A stretch of 7,108 nucleotides of DNA from Myxococcales bacterium (GCA_007120915.1 SKMT01000168.1:1-7108), one strand, 5' to 3'. Positions 1-6,927 are shown, counted from the first letter of the stretch. Numbers and translations: made by a program. Notes: a model not told the origin generated them from the letters alone.

Positions 1-154
1 CATAGTTACCCTGGCGAAGTTGAACCTCTGCGGATTCAAACATCGCCGTTTCCGTCGCTTCCTGGTCCTCACAGCCGGCGGCGAGCAACATTACTACAAG
101 CAGCAGGACGAAGGGCCATCGGTGCGTCCAGCGTTTTTCAGCAGGAATTGTCAT
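1..154 (-). CDS. N-terminal fragment of a secreted lipoprotein, possibly TPR-type
   Basis: Read on the minus strand from an ATG at 154-152, this frame stays open to the window edge (51 full codons), so only the N-terminus is present. It begins MTIPAEKRW, has basic residues K7, R8 and R12, a hydrophobic core at about residues 14-26, and a lipobox LAAGC ending at Cys28, the expected lipidation site after signal peptidase II cleavage. The mature part begins CEDQEATET and continues AEVQLRQGNY, which resembles the first helix of a TPR unit, as in BamD-like or other TPR lipoproteins; that family guess is weak. The gene is divergent from era and its start codon overlaps the era start by two bases. 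No strong Shine-Dalgarno is visible; an in-frame GTG four codons upstream is an alternative start. The signal peptide is convincing; the protein identity is unknown. Confidence 0.78.
   Translation of the reverse strand, partial: MTIPAEKRWTHRWPFVLLLVVMLLAAGCEDQEATETAMFESAEVQLRQGNY
143..146 (+). promoter_or_regulatory. Ribosome binding site of era
   Basis: AGGA lies six bases before the ATG at 153. It supports this start even though the start sits inside the divergent lipoprotein start. The site is read from sequence antisense to lipoprotein codons 3-4. Confidence 0.65.
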
Positions 155-1100
155 GACCGAATCCACTTCATCTGAGGCGTTGCCTTCCGGTTTTGTAGCC
201 CTGGTGGGCAAGCCCAACGTGGGCAAATCGACGCTGATGAACGCCATTTTGGAGATTAAGGTCTCAGCGACGACGTCCAAGCCCCAGACCACTCGGAATC
301 GAATCTTAGGAGTGCAGACATTCCGTGAAAAGGGCCAGATCTGTTTTGTGGACACGCCGGGGATTCATCAGTCGACGCGGCGGTTGAATCGAGCGATGAC
401 CGACAAGGCGCTTCGCAGCCTCCAGGAGGTCGACCTGGTGTGCCATCTGGTGGACGCCCCCAGGATTATCGCCTGGCAGCAAAAGGGGGGGCGCGAGGGG
501 CTTCCCCGCGAAGAGGAGTTTGTGCTGGACCGGCTCGCCGAACGGGATGTGGACGCTGTGTTGGCGGTGAACAAGATCGACCTGGTCGACGAGAAGCTGG
601 AGCTGTTGCCGCTGATCGAGTCGCTGGTGGATATGTACGACTACCTGGACGTGGTGCCCGTCAGCGCGCTGACCGGGGAGAACCAGACGACGCTGGTGGA
701 CGTGATTTTGGGTCATCTGCCCGAGCAGGGGCTGTTGTTCCCGGAGGATACGATCACCGACAAGGCGGAGCGGTTCATCGCCGCGGAGTTTGTGCGCGAG
801 CAGGTCATGGAGAAGACGGATCGCGAGATTCCGTACAGCGTCGCCGTGGAGGTGGAGACGCTGGAAGATGACGAACGAAGGGACCTGATCGACATTCGTG
901 CCGTCATCCATGTGGAGCGCGAAAGCCAGAAGGGCATCGTCATCGGCAAGGGCGGCCGCCGGCTCAAAGAGATCGGGAAGGCGGCGCGCAAAGAGTTGGA
1001 GGACTTTTTCGGCAAGCAGGTGTATCTGGAGACCTTCGTTCGGGTGCAGCCGAGTTGGAGTGAGGATCCGCGGTTTTTGCAGCGGTTGGATTATGAGTAG
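153..1100 (+). CDS. era: GTPase Era, 30S ribosomal subunit assembly factor
   Basis: Era binds the 3' end of 16S rRNA and acts as a GTP-dependent checkpoint in 30S maturation, in the cytosol or at the membrane periphery (established for the family). The 315-residue product has the full G-domain set: G1 GKPNVGKS at residues 19-26, G2 threonines T46/T47 in SKPQTTRNRI, G3 DTPG at 67-70, G4 NKID at 140-143 and G5 SAL at 171-173. A C-terminal type II KH domain follows with its GKGG loop at 265-268, and the protein ends in the Era-like tail FVRVQPSWSEDPRFL. Length is close to E. coli Era (301). Between G3 and G4 the segment after VDA (about residues 103-122, PRIIAWQQKGGREGLP and following) looks roughly 11 residues longer than in E. 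coli and is encoded across an A4G7 tract. It is the first gene of the plus-strand cluster, 106 bases ahead of der. Confidence 0.98.
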   Translation: MTESTSSEALPSGFVALVGKPNVGKSTLMNAILEIKVSATTSKPQTTRNRILGVQTFREKGQICFVDTPGIHQSTRRLNRAMTDKALRSLQEVDLVCHLVDAPRIIAWQQKGGREGLPREEEFVLDRLAERDVDAVLAVNKIDLVDEKLELLPLIESLVDMYDYLDVVPVSALTGENQTTLVDVILGHLPEQGLLFPEDTITDKAERFIAAEFVREQVMEKTDREIPYSVAVEVETLEDDERRDLIDIRAVIHVERESQKGIVIGKGGRRLKEIGKAARKELEDFFGKQVYLETFVRVQPSWSEDPRFLQRLDYE

Positions 1101-1115
1101 GCTTTTGGTTTGCGC

Positions 1116-1173
1116 GGTGCCCCTCCGCCTCACATTCGTTCGGCACCTCCCCACTCGTGCCTCGTGGGGAGGG
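1116..1173. repeat. GC-rich palindromic element between era and der
   Basis: The spacer contains a perfect 9-bp inverted repeat, CCTCCCCAC at 1146-1154 and GTGGGGAGG at 1164-1172, with a 9-base loop. A weaker pair is GGTGCC at 1116-1121 with GGCACC at 1142-1147. A second pyrimidine block, CCCTCC at 1121-1126, could pair instead with GGAGGG at 1168-1173, so two foldings compete for the same arm. No T-run follows, so this is not a canonical intrinsic terminator. Its form resembles dispersed palindromic repeats found in intergenic gaps of many GC-rich proteobacteria; that resemblance is from memory and untested. Confidence 0.6.
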
Positions 1174-1195
1174 AAGCCGTGCAGCTCTCAACCCC

Positions 1196-1200
1196 AGGAG
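1196..1200 (+). promoter_or_regulatory. Ribosome binding site fixing the der start
   Basis: AGGAG lies six bases before the ATG at 1207. The der frame is open upstream to 898, but that extension would overlap era and add about 100 residues unlike Der. The strong Shine-Dalgarno and the immediate MSYMIAIVGRPN start show that 1207 is correct. Confidence 0.85.
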
Positions 1201-1206
1201 ACCCCA

Positions 1207-2511
1207 ATGAGTTACATGATCGCTATCGTCGGCAGACCCAACGTGGGCAAAAGCCGGCTGTACAATCGACTGGTGGACGACGAGAACGCGATTGTCCACG
1301 ACTTCGCGGGGGTAACAAGAGATCGGCTTTACGGCGATGGGAGTTGGTATGACCGCTCGTACACCGTGGTGGACACCGGCGGGTTCTTGCCCACCGGTGG
1401 TGACGCGGTGATCGAGCAGATGCGAGGCCAGGTTCAGATGGCGATCCAGGAGGCGGACGCAATTGTGTTCGTCGTCGACGGTCGTGCCGGGCTGACGACG
1501 GCAGACGAGGAGATCGGCGATCTTCTTCGGCGAAGTGACAAACCGGTGTTTCTGGCGGTCAACAAGGTCGACACCTGGACGGAGCAACAAGACTTTTTGA
1601 TCGACTTCTACGAGCTGGGGTTGGACCCCTATGCCATCAGTGCCGAGCACGGGATGGGGATTGAGGAGCTGATGGATGATGTGACCGCCGATGCGCCGCG
1701 GGACGACGAGCTGGAGCCGGAGCCCTTTGCGCGGGTGGCGGTGGTGGGCCGGCCGAACGTGGGCAAATCGAGCCTGGTCAACGCCTATCTGGGCGAGGAG
1801 CGGCTGTTGACCAGCGACATTCCGGGGACGACCCGGGATTCCGTGGACACCCGGATTACCGACGGAGAACGCGAGTATCTGATGATGGATACCGCCGGGC
1901 TTCGCCAGAAGAGCAAGGTCACCGAGAAGCTCGAAGAGTTTGCGGTGATGCACGCCATCCGCAGCATCGACCGCTCCGATATTGCACTTCTGGTGCTGGA
2001 CCCGACCCGGGAGCTGACCAAACAGGACAAGCAGATCGCCTCGGTGATCCAGAACCGGGGGCGCGGATGCGTCATCGTGGTCAACAAGTGGGATCTGATC
2101 GAAAAGACCGCCGAAACGGCCGGTGAATTCACCGGTTACCTGCGCCGGGAGCTGCAGTTCGTCGAACACGCTCCCGTCGTATTTTCCTCCGCCGAGACAG
2201 GTCTGCGGCTCGGCGATATCCTGGACCGGGTCGACGAGGTGTTCGAGCAGTACAAACGCCGCATCCAGACCGCGGAGGTCAACAAGTTTCTGGAACGGGC
2301 CATCACTCGACATTCGCCGCCGACGCACAACAACAAGCGCCCGAAGTTCTTCTATGCCACCCAGGTCGCGACCAGGCCTCCGGCGTTCATGTTCTCGGTG
2401 AACGACCCGGACGCGGTTGCGCCGGCGTACCGGAAATACCTGGTGGGACGGCTTCGCGAAGAGTATGGTTTCAGAGGTGTTCCGATTCGCACGGTGATGC
2501 GCGCGCGGTAA
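1207..2511 (+). CDS. der: Ribosome-associated GTPase Der (EngA), 50S assembly factor
   Basis: Der is the tandem-GTPase factor needed for late 50S subunit maturation (family knowledge). The 434-residue product has two complete G domains and a C-terminal KH-like domain. Domain 1: GRPNVGKS at 9-16, T37, DTGG at 56-59, NKVD at 119-122, SAEHG at 145-149. An acidic linker at about 160-172 follows. Domain 2: GRPNVGKS at 181-188, T208/T209, DTAG at 228-231, NKWD at 293-296, SAE at 328-330. The KH-like region covers about 350-434 and ends YGFRGVPIRTVMRAR. Length matches the short EngA form (B. subtilis 436) rather than E. coli Der (490). In the first P-loop the residue after GKS is Arg17 (GKSRLYN), where the usual sequence is GKSTLFN; the Mg-binding Ser16 is intact. 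The gene lies 106 bases after era and 13 bases before the kinase gene, consistent with one operon. Confidence 0.98.
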   Translation: MSYMIAIVGRPNVGKSRLYNRLVDDENAIVHDFAGVTRDRLYGDGSWYDRSYTVVDTGGFLPTGGDAVIEQMRGQVQMAIQEADAIVFVVDGRAGLTTADEEIGDLLRRSDKPVFLAVNKVDTWTEQQDFLIDFYELGLDPYAISAEHGMGIEELMDDVTADAPRDDELEPEPFARVAVVGRPNVGKSSLVNAYLGEERLLTSDIPGTTRDSVDTRITDGEREYLMMDTAGLRQKSKVTEKLEEFAVMHAIRSIDRSDIALLVLDPTRELTKQDKQIASVIQNRGRGCVIVVNKWDLIEKTAETAGEFTGYLRRELQFVEHAPVVFSSAETGLRLGDILDRVDEVFEQYKRRIQTAEVNKFLERAITRHSPPTHNNKRPKFFYATQVATRPPAFMFSVNDPDAVAPAYRKYLVGRLREEYGFRGVPIRTVMRAR

Positions 2512-2514
2512 GGA
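2510..2514 (+). promoter_or_regulatory. Ribosome binding site of the kinase gene, overlapping the der stop
   Basis: AAGGA begins at the last two bases of the der stop codon TAA (2509-2511) and lies ten bases from the ATG at 2525. This geometry favours re-initiation by ribosomes finishing der, that is, translational coupling. Confidence 0.6.
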
Positions 2515-2524
2515 TAAAGAGCCG

Positions 2525-5500
2525 ATGAAGTTAGGAGCGTTCGAACTCGATGAGCCTATTGGCCACGGTGGGATGGGAGCGGTGTGGCGGGGAACCCACC
2601 ATCAAGAGGACATCGACGTGGCGGTGAAGGTGATGCGCCCGGACGTGATGGACGACCCGGACTACAGGGAAGCCTTCGACCGGGAGGTGCGCTCGGTGGC
2701 GTCTCTTCATCACCCGCACATTGTGACCATTCTCGATTTCGGGCGGGTTCCACCGGATGTGGCCGATGCAGCAGGGGAGGCGATCTCGCGGGGCGCGCCC
2801 TATCTGGTGATGGAGTACGGCCACGGCGGCGGGGTGCACGAATACATGGCGGATATGCGCTGGCCCGACGTACGGGAGCTGCTTTTGATTACGCTCGATG
2901 CGCTGGCTCACGCACACGCCCGGGATGTGATCCACCGTGATCTGAAGCCGGAGAATATTCTGGTCGGTTGCGGGCCGAACTGGGACGTGAAGCTGACCGA
3001 TTTTGGGCTGGCTCATGCCACGGATCGGTTTCGGGACTCTGGAACGGTGGAAACGGCCTGGGGAACCCCGCAGTACATGGCGCCGGAACAACTTCGGGGA
3101 TTGTGGCGCAACTACGGGCCCTGGACGGATCTGTACGGGCTGGGGTGCATGGGGTTCGAGATGATCTGCGGGCAGTTTCCCTACGACGGGGAGGCGATGG
3201 TCCAGATCGCCTATGCTCACATCGAAAATCCGATCCCGCGGCTGGAGCCACGCTTCGAGGTGCCGGAGGGCACGGAGGCCTGGATTCGACGGATGCTGGC
3301 GAAGGAGCGCAAAGACCGGTTTGAGCACGCAGCAGACGCGGCGTATGCGCTCGCCCAACTTCCGGCTCTGGAGGACCGGGAGCGCTTCGGTGTGCTCTTC
3401 GAGCCAGAAGACGAGGGCGAAGAGCAAGCGTGGGAGCCAGGGGGGCCGGCGACGGTGGTTTTGCCCGATCTCGAACAGGCGGCGCGTGCTGACTCCCAGG
3501 AGACTCGCCGGGGCACTCCCCCCGACCTGACAGGTTCCGGATCGCCGGAACCGATCGAAGCGGATCCGACGGAGGCGGGGCACGAAAAGACGGCGCCGCT
3601 TCCCACGCACTGGCGCCGTGATCGAACGGCGAAGATTCCGGACGAACTGATCGGCATCAGCCAGGACCTGTTCGGGCTTCGGGCGATACCGCTTGTGGAC
3701 CGGAACCCGGAGCGCGACGGGTTGTGGCAGACGCTTAAGCAGGTCCATCGCGATCAGCGGGCCCGACAGGTGGTGCTGGAAGGTGCGGCGGGCACGGGCA
3801 AATCACAACTGGCAAAGTGGTTCTGCCGCCGCGCCCGAGAGGTGGGAGGAGCCCGGGTGTTGAAGGCCTATCATGGCTCGCACGGTGGCCCGGCCGACGG
3901 GCTGGTGGCGATGGTGGAGCGGTTTCTTCGCTGTGCGAAGCTGAGCGAAAAGGATCGGCGCAATCATCTGGCCGAACTGTTGCTTGCCGAGGGGCTGGCC
4001 GGGAAGTTCAACCTGGAGACGCTGCTGGCGCTTTTTGAGGGACGGGGCGCTGATGGTGCTGCGACAGACCGACGCCAGGAGAATAGCCCCACCGGCCGAA
4101 GCGAACGGTACGCGATCATCTACCAGATGCTGTCGCTGATATCGCGGCGGCGCCCGGTGGTGGTGTGGCTCGACGACGTGCAGTGGGGCTGGGATGCGCT
4201 GGGGTTTGCCCACTATGTGCAGCAGCGCCAGGCCGAAGAGCCGGCGGCGATCATGGTGGTGATCACAGTGCGCAAAGAAGCTCTGGAACAGCGAGCGACG
4301 GAACAACGGCTGTTGCACGCTCTGAAGGGGCGTGACGGAGTGGAATCCGTCGACGTGGCGCCGTTGTCGCGGGAAGACACGGAGGAACTTCTTCGCAATC
4401 TGTTGCGCCTGGACGAACAGCTTGCGCAGCATGTGCTCGATCGCAGCGAAGGGGTACCGCTGTTCGCCGTGCAACTGGTGGAAGACTGGGTCGCCCGCGG
4501 AAAGCTGGTGATGGGCGAGGATGGCTTTGAGCTTAGAGCCGACGCCGACATCTCGCTGCCCGATGACCTGCATCGGCTGTGGGACGATCGCATCGATGCT
4601 CTAGCTCAGCGGTGGGATCACACGCAGTTTCGCCAGCAGTTGGAGATGGCCGCTGCCCTGGGCAAGGAGGTCGACCACCAGGAGTGGGAGCAAACCCTCC
4701 AGTTGGCGGGGCTTCCCGAGGCGTCGAGGGTGGTCGAAGAGCTGGTCGAATATGACCTGGCCCGACCGATGGAGGGAGGATGGCAGTTCAGCCACGGCAT
4801 GCTCCAGGAGAGCCTGGAGCTGCGAGCCCAGCAGGCGGGGCGCTGGGCGAAGTGGAACAGTTGTTGTGCAGTGGCCATCGCGGCGTTGCACGGGCTCGAC
4901 GAACCCTACGTGGCGGACCGGCTTGCCTGGCATCACCTCGAAGCCGAAGAGATTGAACGGGGGCTCGAAGCGCTGTCGGTGGCCATCGAACAGGCCATCG
5001 AGCGAAGTGATTACGACCACGCCATCGACCTGATCGAGTGGCGCGAGATCGCCGGCGGCGGCAGTGAAGCTGCCGTGGAGGCGATGGGCGCGGTGGACCG
5101 AGCCTTCGTGGCGCTTCGCCGCGGTCAGTTCGGCGTAGCAGCGACACTGGCGCAGACGGTGTTGGATGATGACGATGTGAACGACGCTGAGCTTCGAGCG
5201 CGGGCGGCGCTGGCGGCGGGAGTAGGGCTTCGGGGGCTGGGCCAATTGGATCGGGCTGACCGACTGCTGCGGCAGGCCGCGGAGGCGTTCGACGAACAAC
5301 AGCGGCGGTATCGGGCCAAGGCATGGCTGGAGTCGGGGCGGATTCAGGAACAGCGCGGCGATTACGAAGCCGCCTGGGAGCTGTTTGACCGGGGCCGGCA
5401 GTTGTACGAGCAGTACGGCGACCGCTACGGCGAGGCGCTGTGCTGGAATGCCGAGGGAGATGTGCTGCGGCATATGGGTCGGATCGAAGAAGCGACGGAG

Positions 5501-6025
5501 GCCACAGAGAGGGCACTGAAGCTGTTTCGCCGGCTCGGCAATATTACGGGCATCGCCGATTCGCTCAACGATCTGGCGGGGCTGCGGCGGATGCAGGGAG
5601 ATTTCGACGCCGCGATGGCGCTCGCCGATGAGGCGCTTCGGCTGTACGACGCCGTCGGGTCGAAGCGCCGGGGCGTAGTGCAGTTGAACCAGGCGTTGAT
5701 ACAGATGGAGAAGGCAGAGATCAGCGACGCCCATGCGCTGTTCGAGCAGTTGGCCGAACGGTTCGAGAGGGATCAGCGAGAAGCGCCGCTTCTGGTGGCG
5801 ACGGCGGGACTGGCCGCCGGCTGGGTGGGGCAGGGCGAGACTGCCGAGGCCCGCAGAGTGGTGAAGCTGCTTCGGGAGCGCATCGAACAAGCTGATAGCT
5901 CACCGCCGCAGCTCGAACCGCTGCTTCAGCTTGCGGTTCGGTTTGCCCGGGACGCCGGCGACGAAGGGCTGGCCGATGAGCTGAAGCAACTTGGGGAGGG
6001 GTCACCGGAAGGGGCGCAGGTGTGA
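2525..6025 (+). CDS. PknK-like giant: Ser/Thr protein kinase + STAND/AAA_16 ATPase + TPR repeats
   Basis: A 1166-residue protein with three modules. Kinase, about 1-285: glycine loop GHGGMGAV at 13-20, VAVK lysine K35, helix C Glu54, HRDLKPEN at 137-144 with catalytic Asp139, DFG at 159-161, APE at 186-188, so it should be active. An acidic, proline-rich linker covers about 290-375. ATPase: entry motif LVDRNPERD near 390 (LVGRE-like), Walker A GAAGTGKS at 420-427, Walker B VVVWLDD with Asp550/Asp551 followed by VQW, a sensor-like ITVR at 580-583 and a GVP motif at 643-645, as in STAND NTPases. A helical region leads to about five TPR-like repeats near 889-922, 927-963, 967-1004, 1007-1045 and 1047-1083, with further helices to the end. 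No signal peptide or membrane segment is seen, so it is probably cytosolic. The domain order recalls mycobacterial PknK and the kinase-ATPase proteins abundant in Myxococcota. TPRs probably bind the input, the ATPase gates it, and the kinase is the output (inference). Substrates are unknown. It sits 13 bases after der and overlaps the next gene by 4. Confidence 0.95.
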   Translation: MKLGAFELDEPIGHGGMGAVWRGTHHQEDIDVAVKVMRPDVMDDPDYREAFDREVRSVASLHHPHIVTILDFGRVPPDVADAAGEAISRGAPYLVMEYGHGGGVHEYMADMRWPDVRELLLITLDALAHAHARDVIHRDLKPENILVGCGPNWDVKLTDFGLAHATDRFRDSGTVETAWGTPQYMAPEQLRGLWRNYGPWTDLYGLGCMGFEMICGQFPYDGEAMVQIAYAHIENPIPRLEPRFEVPEGTEAWIRRMLAKERKDRFEHAADAAYALAQLPALEDRERFGVLFEPEDEGEEQAWEPGGPATVVLPDLEQAARADSQETRRGTPPDLTGSGSPEPIEADPTEAGHEKTAPLPTHWRRDRTAKIPDELIGISQDLFGLRAIPLVDRNPERDGLWQTLKQVHRDQRARQVVLEGAAGTGKSQLAKWFCRRAREVGGARVLKAYHGSHGGPADGLVAMVERFLRCAKLSEKDRRNHLAELLLAEGLAGKFNLETLLALFEGRGADGAATDRRQENSPTGRSERYAIIYQMLSLISRRRPVVVWLDDVQWGWDALGFAHYVQQRQAEEPAAIMVVITVRKEALEQRATEQRLLHALKGRDGVESVDVAPLSREDTEELLRNLLRLDEQLAQHVLDRSEGVPLFAVQLVEDWVARGKLVMGEDGFELRADADISLPDDLHRLWDDRIDALAQRWDHTQFRQQLEMAAALGKEVDHQEWEQTLQLAGLPEASRVVEELVEYDLARPMEGGWQFSHGMLQESLELRAQQAGRWAKWNSCCAVAIAALHGLDEPYVADRLAWHHLEAEEIERGLEALSVAIEQAIERSDYDHAIDLIEWREIAGGGSEAAVEAMGAVDRAFVALRRGQFGVAATLAQTVLDDDDVNDAELRARAALAAGVGLRGLGQLDRADRLLRQAAEAFDEQQRRYRAKAWLESGRIQEQRGDYEAAWELFDRGRQLYEQYGDRYGEALCWNAEGDVLRHMGRIEEATEATERALKLFRRLGNITGIADSLNDLAGLRRMQGDFDAAMALADEALRLYDAVGSKRRGVVQLNQALIQMEKAEISDAHALFEQLAERFERDQREAPLLVATAGLAAGWVGQGETAEARRVVKLLRERIEQADSSPPQLEPLLQLAVRFARDAGDEGLADELKQLGEGSPEGAQV
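6009..6014 (+). promoter_or_regulatory. Ribosome binding site of the methyltransferase gene, inside the kinase 3' end
   Basis: AAGGGG lies seven bases before the GTG at 6022. With the GTGA overlap of start and stop it supports the non-ATG start and coupling to kinase translation. Confidence 0.65.
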
Positions 6026-6840
6026 CCGGCTATTACGACGAACTGGGCAGATCCGATGATCCCGCCCGCGTCGACGGGTGGCGCAACCGACTGGAACAGT
6101 GGCTGCGATTCGAGGTGCTTCGGCGTGGCCTCGATATTGGTGAAGGAGCGTCGGTGGTGGACCTGGGCTGTGGGACGGGCCGGTTGTGCGGCTACCTGGG
6201 TGGCGGCGACTCCGTGCAGTATGTCGGCGTCGACCTGCGAGAAGATGCGATTGAATGGGGCCGACGGGACTTTCCGGATGCGACGTTTGTCATCGGGGGC
6301 TACGGCGATGGGCAGGTTGACGGGCTGGGGCCCTACGACTTCGCGGTGGCTGTGGGCGCGCTGGTTGGAGGCGATGGGGCGTCGGGGCGGCTTCGGAGGC
6401 TGGAGACGCTGGTCGACCGGCTCGACGAGCTGGGCCAACAAGGGTGGGGGCTGTGTGTGTTGGACCAGGATGAGCTTCGCGAGGATGTGGTGCGCAGTCT
6501 GGAGCCAGCGCTACAGGGGGCGACGCGCGGCGAACTTGATCAGGTGTCGCGAACCCGGGGGCTGGAGGTGGTCATCGACGCCGATTCGTGGGCCGGGGAG
6601 CTGTTCTGTATGGCCGTGCGTGGAGAGCAACGGGAGGTGGTTGCTCGTCGTCTCGAAGGGGATGTAGCCCACCGGCGGGTGCTTCAGCGAGCAGAGGCGC
6701 AAGGGGGTGAGATCGACGACGTACAGCGGGGGCTGTTCTGGCTTCGGGCCGGCCGGGTTGAGCGGGCAAAAGAGATCGCCGACGCGATAAGCGCCGGCAC
6801 GGTCGGGGCTTCGCTGCTTCGGGGAAGGCTGGGGTTGTAG
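6022..6840 (+). CDS. Class I SAM-dependent methyltransferase, substrate unknown
   Basis: The 272-residue product has SAM motif I VVDLGCGTG at residues 45-53, the motif II acidic residue Asp71 in VGVD (68-71), and DATFVIGGYGD at 86-96 in the position expected to contact the adenine. YDFAVAVGAL near 105-114 is the likely strand 4, and later strands run to GELFCMAVRG near 190. These support a Rossmann-fold methyltransferase but do not reveal the substrate. The last 70 or so residues are an extra helical tail, with a TPR-like helix pair in GLFWLRAGRVERAKEIADAI. The start is GTG, overlapping the kinase stop TGA in the 4-base sequence GTGA, so its translation is probably coupled to the kinase. The stop TAG is the first three bases of a tandem repeat array, so the array begins exactly at the gene end. 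Protein, RNA or small-molecule methylation are all possible; nothing seen separates them. Confidence 0.87.
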   Translation: MTGYYDELGRSDDPARVDGWRNRLEQWLRFEVLRRGLDIGEGASVVDLGCGTGRLCGYLGGGDSVQYVGVDLREDAIEWGRRDFPDATFVIGGYGDGQVDGLGPYDFAVAVGALVGGDGASGRLRRLETLVDRLDELGQQGWGLCVLDQDELREDVVRSLEPALQGATRGELDQVSRTRGLEVVIDADSWAGELFCMAVRGEQREVVARRLEGDVAHRRVLQRAEAQGGEIDDVQRGLFWLRAGRVERAKEIADAISAGTVGASLLRGRLGL

Positions 6841-6857
6841 CAGCCCAGACTGGTTCA

Positions 6858-6878
6858 CCGGCGAGGCAAGCTCGCCGG
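6858..6878 (+). terminator. Hairpin of first repeat unit, possible transcript 3' end of the operon
   Basis: CCGGCGAG at 6858-6865 pairs with CTCGCCGG at 6871-6878 around a 5-base loop, 18 bases past the methyltransferase stop. No U-tract follows, so it fits an RNA-stabilising or factor-dependent 3' end better than a classical intrinsic terminator. Confidence 0.4.
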
Positions 6879-6902
6879 GGTCCATAGCAGCCCAAACTTG
6901 TT

Positions 6903-6927
6903 CCCCGGCGGCCAAGGCACGCCGGGG
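6903..6927 (+). repeat. Hairpin of second repeat unit
   Basis: CCCCGGCG at 6903-6910 pairs perfectly with CGCCGGGG at 6920-6927 around a 9-base loop. It is copied exactly at 6973-6997 in the third unit. Confidence 0.8.

Noticed and set aside
1..152. A sigma-70 promoter for era
   Set aside because: TTGAAC at 20-25 resembles a -35 box, but no matching -10 box lies at the right spacing; no promoter can be called from sequence alone.
306..1154. Long minus-strand open frame opposite era
   Set aside because: Low-complexity histidine, leucine and arginine-rich translation with no recognisable motif; it is the antisense shadow of a GC-rich gene.
898..1206. N-terminal extension of der to an upstream ATG at 898
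   Set aside because: It would overlap era in another frame and add about 100 residues of arginine/serine-rich out-of-frame sequence; AGGAG at 1196-1200 and the Der motif right after 1207 fix the start.
964..2328. 454-codon minus-strand open frame opposite der
   Set aside because: Antisense shadow: no domain, composition typical of a reversed GC-rich frame, and fully overlapped by an unmistakable der.
2531..3748. 405-codon minus-strand open frame opposite the kinase domain
   Set aside because: It mirrors the codon positions of the kinase gene and shows no motif or credible start.
4601..5890. 429-codon minus-strand open frame opposite the TPR region
   Set aside because: Same antisense shadow effect, leucine, histidine and proline-rich with no motif, opposite a well-supported gene.
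6858..6900. Canonical Rho-independent terminator after the methyltransferase gene
   Set aside because: The stem is good, but no T-run follows on either strand; it is kept only as a low-confidence 3' end structure.
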